From Flavobacteriales bacterium (GTDB taxonomy: Bacteria > Bacteroidota > Bacteroidia > Flavobacteriales_G > Salibacteraceae): a DNA stretch of 64,000 bases. Shown here in pieces: positions 59,967-64,000 of the stretch. The position numbers were made by a program, and so were the translations under genes. The stretch is from assembly GCA_013204105.1 (NCBI GenBank), contig JABMOM010000032.1, positions 62,001-126,000 on the forward strand, written 5' to 3'. How positions within the stretch are numbered: position 1 is the stretch's first letter; every line of letters begins with the position of its first letter. The notes under the pieces were generated by a model. It worked only from the letters and a program-made list of their open reading frames with translations. It was not told the origin of the DNA and did no database searches.

Positions 59967-60075
59967 GCCTCTTCGTCTGAATTGCGACAGACGCAAATAA
60001 TTCGATTCGACAAATGGAATTCCGCCCATAGTCCGCCATAATGAAACCATTTCTTTGGGCCTATATCGTTGACCT

Positions 60076-60438
60076 ATGGCAGAACACAATGAACTGGGAG
60101 AATTGGGTGAGGCGCTCGCTGCAGTCCATCTGAAAAAAAATGACTTTGAGATCATGGAGCGCAATTGGCGTTACGGAAAAGAAGAGGTAGATATCATCGC
60201 CAGGAAAGGAGATGAACTTGTGATCGTGGAGGTGAAGACCCGGAATTCAGATTTCTTTGGCGATCCCGAGCAGGCGGTTAGTAAGTCGAAACAGACCCAC
60301 CTGGTGCGCGCGGCCCATGCCTACGTGACCAAAAAAGACATCGACTTGGAGGTGCGCTTTGATGTGATTGGGATTGTCATCAATAAAAAGGAGAGGCGAC
60401 TCAACCACATTGAAGGGGCGTTTCAACCGCGTTGGTAG
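60076..60438 (+). CDS. yraN: YraN family (UPF0102) endonuclease-like protein
   Basis: 120 aa, full length. GELGEALAAVHLKKNDFEIMERNWRY then the PD-(D/E)xK-like core EVDIIARKGDELVIVEVKTR and SKSKQTHLVRAAHAYV, followed by RFDVIGIVI. Small soluble protein of uncertain role related to Holliday-junction nucleases. A one-mismatch -7 box (TTTCTTTG) lies about 20 bases upstream. Confidence 0.9.
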   Translation: MAEHNELGELGEALAAVHLKKNDFEIMERNWRYGKEEVDIIARKGDELVIVEVKTRNSDFFGDPEQAVSKSKQTHLVRAAHAYVTKKDIDLEVRFDVIGIVINKKERRLNHIEGAFQPRW

Positions 60439-60439
60439 G

Positions 60440-61408
60440 TCAGAAGTAAAGGCCCCTTCCTTTGAATCCTTGCTGGCTGTTCCATTCAATGGCCGGAAAC
60501 GGAAGCTTGATCACCCCAACGATTGGCCTGATCCAAATTAGGTACTTGGGCAGGTTCACATGATCAAGGTCTATGTCCAAGGAGAAAAGGAACTGGCGTT
60601 GCCTTGAGAGGGCGGAGGTGTAGTTCATCGTACTTCCTCCTTCATCGATCTCCCACGTATTGCGCTCAGCCCCTAAGACATTATTGACACTGTGCCCCAC
60701 CGCTATGTTCAGCCACTTTGGGAATCCTTCGGGCTTGCCCATCAGCGACCAAAGATTCAAGCTGAGCCAATAGGTTTGTCCGTTGTAGTCCTTGAGCCAT
60801 TGTTCGTGCAAGCCCGTTCCGAACAAGTATTCTGCTTGATCCACTTCTCTATAATTACTTGCCAGGTCATTCAAATGGGTAAGTCCACTGGGCGTGAAAC
60901 TGAATTTCAGTTTGACCCGTTGCTCTTTCCAAAAATGCTGCTGCACCACAAATCCACTCGACCCGATGGTGTTGAATGCTACGTCATAGACGCTAAATCC
61001 CCAGCCTTCTGAAAAGCCATCTAGCAGCTCAACGGCCAATTGATAACTGAATCCAACGCCTGCGGCATACCACATGCTTTGGCCCTCTCCCGCTCCGGTC
61101 CAGCGATTGAATCGATAAAGGTTGCACGCCGTTTGATAAGCTGCTGCACTGTGCCCCAATTTGTCCATTTGCATCCAACCGGGCCAGTCGTTGAAGAAGT
61201 GAAACTTTCCGTTTTGGTACTCACTGTACCAAGCAAAATTGAGCGCTGTGAGAGTAGTCCCGTACAGCAAGCCTTGACCACCAATGTTGATCATTCTCCG
61301 TTGCTTGTTCAAACTGTCAGGCGTGGAAAGAATTCCCTGTCCAACACTCACCTGAACTAGGAGTAGAAGCGCCAGAAGTGCTTTAGTTTTTTGTGCCCAC
61401 AATCGCAT
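60440..61408 (-). CDS. DUF2279 (YfiM-like) protein
   Basis: 322 aa. Signal peptide ending in SVGQG. The DUF2279 core has FHFFNDWPGWMQMDKLGHSAAAYQ near residues 75-95, MWYAAGVGFSYQLAVELLDGFSEGWGFSVYDVAFNTIGSS, and a beta-rich C-terminus. Function unknown. Its 5' end overlaps the 3' end of the methyltransferase gene by 26 bases, so they are co-transcribed. Confidence 0.85.
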   Translation of the reverse strand: MRLWAQKTKALLALLLLVQVSVGQGILSTPDSLNKQRRMINIGGQGLLYGTTLTALNFAWYSEYQNGKFHFFNDWPGWMQMDKLGHSAAAYQTACNLYRFNRWTGAGEGQSMWYAAGVGFSYQLAVELLDGFSEGWGFSVYDVAFNTIGSSGFVVQQHFWKEQRVKLKFSFTPSGLTHLNDLASNYREVDQAEYLFGTGLHEQWLKDYNGQTYWLSLNLWSLMGKPEGFPKWLNIAVGHSVNNVLGAERNTWEIDEGGSTMNYTSALSRQRQFLFSLDIDLDHVNLPKYLIWIRPIVGVIKLPFPAIEWNSQQGFKGRGLYF

Positions 61409-62015
61409 AGTAGTCGAACAAAGTTCCGCTTTTCAAAGGCTCGATGCGATCGATGGTGACACCGCGCGACTTCAAAGCCCCTTCGTATTCTTTCAAAGAG
61501 TATTGATAGGGGTGCAAGATATCAAGCGGGATGCGACGAAAGAGCCAACGAAAAAAGCCGCTGTTGTGGCTGTCGATGCTAAGCACGAGTGTTCCTCCAC
61601 TTTTTAGGCTCTTTACCAATGCATCGTAGGCAACATCAATGTCTTTCACGTGATTGATCACATTCAAGCAAAACACGACATCAAATGAATCGGACCTTTC
61701 GATGCGTTCTATGGTATTTTCCTCGAAGCGGACATGGGGGTAATCCAGCTTGCTGAAGTGAGGAAGCTTGGCTTCGTAGGATTCAATCAAAGGATCAACA
61801 GCCCATACCTTGCATTCTGAAAGGACGGTGAAAATTCCCGCAGGACCGCAGCCAGCATCCAGAATGGTAGAACCAGGTAGTGGGTGTATATCTAGTCGCT
61901 CCAAAAACGCGCGCCAATAGTTCCGCTTCCAATTAAGGTATTCCTTTTTATCCCGTCCGCGCAGATAGCGTTGCCACCACCGAATTTCGAACCATTGGGC
62001 TATTTTCCAGCGCAT
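61383..62015 (-). CDS. Class I SAM-dependent methyltransferase
   Basis: 210 aa from ATG 62015, chosen because a perfect -7 box lies 4 bases upstream; an ATG at 62045 would be upstream of that box. The motif I is TILDAGCGPAGIFTVL, acidic motif II is VWAVDPLIESYEAKL and motif IV is FDVVFCLNVINHV. The substrate is unknown. It overlaps the DUF2279 gene by 26 bases and is divergent from the pseudouridine synthase gene. Confidence 0.88.
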   Translation of the reverse strand: MRWKIAQWFEIRWWQRYLRGRDKKEYLNWKRNYWRAFLERLDIHPLPGSTILDAGCGPAGIFTVLSECKVWAVDPLIESYEAKLPHFSKLDYPHVRFEENTIERIERSDSFDVVFCLNVINHVKDIDVAYDALVKSLKSGGTLVLSIDSHNSGFFRWLFRRIPLDILHPYQYSLKEYEGALKSRGVTIDRIEPLKSGTLFDYYAIVGTKN

Positions 62016-62019
62016 CACG

Positions 62020-62027
62020 CAAAGGTA
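62020..62027 (-). promoter_or_regulatory. Bacteroidota -7 promoter element (leaderless)
   Basis: On the minus strand TACCTTTG, then CGTG, then the ATG at 62015. Fourth example with the same 4-base spacing. Confidence 0.6.
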
Positions 62028-62056
62028 ACGCGCTATTGGATGCACGTTAATTCCTG

Positions 62057-62064
62057 TACCTTTG
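62057..62064 (+). promoter_or_regulatory. -7 promoter element of the pseudouridine synthase gene
   Basis: TACCTTTG, a perfect TAnnTTTG, 18 bases before the ATG at 62083. A TTG at 62036-62038, 18 bases upstream, fits the -33 element. It is divergent from the box at 62020-62027. Confidence 0.65.
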
Positions 62065-62082
62065 CAGGTTCAAAACAATTGT

Positions 62083-63330
62083 ATGGCAAAGAAGAGTACC
62101 TGGGAGAAGCGCGCAAAGAAGGTTAAGAAGGAGGAATTCCTCGTGCTGGGAGGCACAACGGGAAAGAAACGTTCGACAACCAAGCCCGCTGCCGGAAAAG
62201 GAAAGCCCAAGTCGGAAACGGAATTCGGATCAGACGAACGGAAACCAAGAAGCAGAGGAGGAAGTCGTCCTTCGGAAGATTCCAAATATGGTAATTCACG
62301 AGGCGGAAGTCGCTCAAGCGGCGATTCCAAATTCGGAAATTCACGAGGAGGCAGTCGCTCAATTGGTGATTCCAAGTTCAGCAAGCCACGCGCTGGTGGA
62401 CGTTCAGACAGTGATTCCAGATTCAAAAGCGAAGCAGGCGAAAGAAAATTCAACCCTTCTGAATTCATCACCCGTGATGGCGATGAAGGGAAAAGCGATA
62501 AGTTTAAGTCACGCGGAAATGCCAACAAGGAATTCCGTCAAAACGACAAGAAAAGCTCGTACAACAAATTCACAAAGGACAAGCCGTTTGAAGGATTCAA
62601 GAAGAAGCCTGAAAACGATGGATTGACCCGCCTCAATAAGTACCTCGCCATGGCAGGTATCTGTTCGCGACGCGAAGCGGATAAGTATATTGAGAATGGA
62701 ATGGTCTCCATCAATGGCAAAGTGGTGACCGAGCTTGGTACCAAGGTTAAACCCGGAGATGTTGTAGAATACGGAGGAGAAAAAGTGAAGGCAGAAGCGC
62801 TTCGCTACATCCTATTGAATAAACCAAAAGATTGCATCACAACCCTCAGCGATGAGCTTGGTCGAAACACTGTGGTGGGATTGGTTAAGAATGCTTGCAA
62901 GGAGCGTGTGTTTCCTGTAGGAAGACTGGATCGCAATACTACTGGACTTCTCCTCGTGACCAACGATGGTGACCTCGCCGATAAGTTGGTCCATCCGAGC
63001 AATGAAATTCGGAAGGTCTATCACGTCATCACAAACAAGAACGTTACAATCGCTGACCTCAAGAAACTCGAGACCGGAGTTGAATTAGACGACGGCGTGG
63101 CTAAGGCCGATGCCGCGTTATTTGCCGGTGACGGTTCGGTTCGAAACGAGATCGGCTTGGAAATCCACTCAGGGCGTAATCGCATTGTGCGACGCATGTT
63201 TGAAACCCTTGGATACGAAGTGACACGACTCGATCGTGCTGCTTTTGCGGGTCTCAGCAAGAAAGGATTGCCACGCGGGAGATGGCGCTTCCTCACCGAT
63301 AAGGAAGTGGGCTATCTCAAGATGTTGTAG
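62083..63330 (+). CDS. RluB-type pseudouridine synthase with repetitive basic N-terminus
   Basis: 415 aa from ATG 62083. Residues 1-185 are a low-complexity basic tail with four 15-residue repeats (57-116) of the pattern SRGGSRSxGDSKFGN. From about residue 186 are an S4 RNA-binding domain (RLNKYLAMAGICSRREAD) and the catalytic domain with the aspartate in GRLDRNTTGLLLVTNDGD. It isomerises uridine in 23S rRNA, or in a related target. The repeats resemble RGG-type RNA-binding tails and are polymorphic-type sequence. Confidence 0.9.
   Translation: MAKKSTWEKRAKKVKKEEFLVLGGTTGKKRSTTKPAAGKGKPKSETEFGSDERKPRSRGGSRPSEDSKYGNSRGGSRSSGDSKFGNSRGGSRSIGDSKFSKPRAGGRSDSDSRFKSEAGERKFNPSEFITRDGDEGKSDKFKSRGNANKEFRQNDKKSSYNKFTKDKPFEGFKKKPENDGLTRLNKYLAMAGICSRREADKYIENGMVSINGKVVTELGTKVKPGDVVEYGGEKVKAEALRYILLNKPKDCITTLSDELGRNTVVGLVKNACKERVFPVGRLDRNTTGLLLVTNDGDLADKLVHPSNEIRKVYHVITNKNVTIADLKKLETGVELDDGVAKADAALFAGDGSVRNEIGLEIHSGRNRIVRRMFETLGYEVTRLDRAAFAGLSKKGLPRGRWRFLTDKEVGYLKML
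62251..62430 (+). repeat. Four tandem 45-base repeats in the pseudouridine synthase gene
   Basis: Each unit encodes 15 residues beginning Ser/Pro-Arg-Gly/Ala-Gly and ending in Asp-Ser-Lys/Arg plus aromatic. The first three are closest; the fourth is degenerate. The unit length is a multiple of three, so unit gain or loss keeps the frame. Confidence 0.7.
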
Positions 63331-63376
63331 TCAACTAAAACTCCCTCGTTCATAAGTCATTGCGGATGACAAACTT

Positions 63377-63422
63377 CACAGCTTTTGGCTGTGTAGCTTC
63401 GAATATTCGACACCCTGTGTCG
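63377..63422. repeat. Three consecutive palindromes between two same-strand genes
   Basis: CACAGC/GCTGTG (63377-63393), the perfect 12-base palindrome TCGAATATTCGA (63399-63410) and CGACAC/GTGTCG (63408-63422). They occupy 46 bases after the pseudouridine synthase gene. None has a T-tract. Confidence 0.5.
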
Positions 63423-63434
63423 TTCTAATTCGGT

Positions 63435-64000
63435 ATGCGCAAATTTCTCATATGGTTCTTCGGTCTTACCCTCGCCTTGATTCTAGGTGCAGTTGGTGCG
63501 TATTTTTTAGCCAAGAAATACGAAGAACCGGTTCGTAATTACGTCATAGGGGAAGTGAATAAGCGACTCCAGTCGCCGGTGCACGTGTCCGACATCAATT
63601 TCTCCTTGCTCGAAAACTTCCCTTCAGCATCATTGGTCATGGACAGTGTTTGGGCCAATGAAAACATCGTAAAGATGGGGGCTCCTGATACGCTCTTTTT
63701 CTTTGAAAAAGTCTACCTCAACCTGAACCTCCTGGACATGCTCAAGGGGCAATACAAGATCAATGAAATCGAGGCCCGCGATGGTTTTATGGATTTTCTC
63801 GTGGACGATGAGGGCTATGATAATTACCATATATGGGTCAAGAACCAGAACACAACAGGTTTTCTGCTTGAATTGGATAAAGTACACATTCAACGAACGC
63901 GACTGACCTATATCAATCGCGCGCGGGAGCAGGAATATCGCTTGAGAGCTAATGATCTCTACTTCAATGGTCGCTTCTCAGACGAGAGTTATACGATGGC
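63435..64000 (+). CDS. AsmA-like protein, 5' part (cut by window end)
   Basis: 188 codons are visible and the frame is open to the end. One N-terminal membrane helix (FLIWFFGLTLALILGAVGAYFL) is followed by an AsmA-like segment: VNKRLQSPVHVSDINFSLLENFPSASLVMDSVW and NLNLLDMLKGQYKINEIEARDG. AsmA-family proteins are large inner-membrane-anchored proteins with a beta-rich groove, implicated in lipid transport to the outer membrane. The full length (normally 600-1000 aa) is outside the window. Confidence 0.82.
   Translation, partial: MRKFLIWFFGLTLALILGAVGAYFLAKKYEEPVRNYVIGEVNKRLQSPVHVSDINFSLLENFPSASLVMDSVWANENIVKMGAPDTLFFFEKVYLNLNLLDMLKGQYKINEIEARDGFMDFLVDDEGYDNYHIWVKNQNTTGFLLELDKVHIQRTRLTYINRAREQEYRLRANDLYFNGRFSDESYTM

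Noticed and set aside
1-64000. CRISPR array, prophage or insertion sequence
   Set aside because: No regularly spaced direct repeats, cas genes, transposase or phage structural genes were seen; gene content and base composition look like ordinary chromosome.

Overview
The window reads as chromosomal DNA of a Bacteroidota bacterium, most likely a marine Flavobacteriales-type aerobe. The sequence evidence is: promoters with the Bacteroidota -7 element TAnnTTTG and almost no Shine-Dalgarno signals; two secreted proteins with C-terminal type IX secretion sorting domains; DUF5777, DUF2279 and YceI proteins; a Bacteroidota-type MetG with the KISTS variant of the KMSKS loop; and a hybrid (fused alpha-beta) 2-oxoacid dehydrogenase E1. 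The species cannot be named from this sequence alone.

Layout. 0-5 kb: a DUF3365 haem lipoprotein, an acetyl-CoA hydrolase/CoA-transferase, two YceI-type proteins and a porin-like barrel. 5.1-7.8 kb: kynureninase and kynurenine 3-monooxygenase. 7.7-14 kb: an outer-membrane-type protein, two tandem bestrophins and a TetR-headed set of redox/hydrolase genes in which one SDR gene is interrupted by an in-frame stop. 14-19.7 kb: a barrel-like protein, an alpha/beta-hydrolase-OsmC fusion, a YjdI-CDGSH iron-sulfur fusion, a sulfotransferase-like protein, and a nitroreductase-GNAT-DoxX-pirin operon. 19.7-29.3 kb: antiporter, DUF389 protein, BCKDH-type E1, HisC-type aminotransferase, a T9SS-exported M14 carboxypeptidase and a hemerythrin.

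29.4-37.1 kb is a minus-strand run of ten genes for an extracytoplasmic electron-transfer module: a quinol-reactive NrfD/PsrC membrane subunit, a Tat-targeted NrfC/PsrB-like 4Fe-4S protein, a small companion protein resembling its N-terminus, three c-type haem proteins (one with an ethylbenzene-dehydrogenase-type domain), a DUF5777 barrel, an anchored periplasmic protein, a YceI lipoprotein and a carboxypeptidase-regulatory-like lipoprotein. No molybdopterin or multihaem catalytic subunit is encoded with it. A perfect CRP/FNR-type palindrome lies upstream of its first gene, and a strong hairpin separates the first two genes from the rest. This is the best candidate for a poorly described system.

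37.8-49.6 kb holds a second energy module: a giant pyruvate:ferredoxin oxidoreductase (1637 aa) with an extra C-terminal ferredoxin, followed by rnfC-D-G-E-A, an NqrM-like small protein, a plant-type ferredoxin-NAD(P) reductase and, displaced to the end, rnfB. Together these could link pyruvate, ferredoxin, NAD, NADP and the ion gradient. 49.6-50.2 kb carries an intact tRNA-Arg(CCT) gene, an interrupted copy of its 5' half and a strong hairpin. 50.2-64 kb: an acidic T9SS-exported protein divergent from a two-component system, a fatty-acid desaturase, metG, an LD-carboxypeptidase, a GT39-like glycosyltransferase, YraN, a DUF2279 protein, a methyltransferase, a repeat-bearing RluB-type pseudouridine synthase and the start of an AsmA-like gene cut by the window end.

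Several genes have a TAnnTTTG box only 4-5 bases before the start codon, which suggests leaderless mRNAs. All functional calls come from motif recognition by eye; no database search was run.
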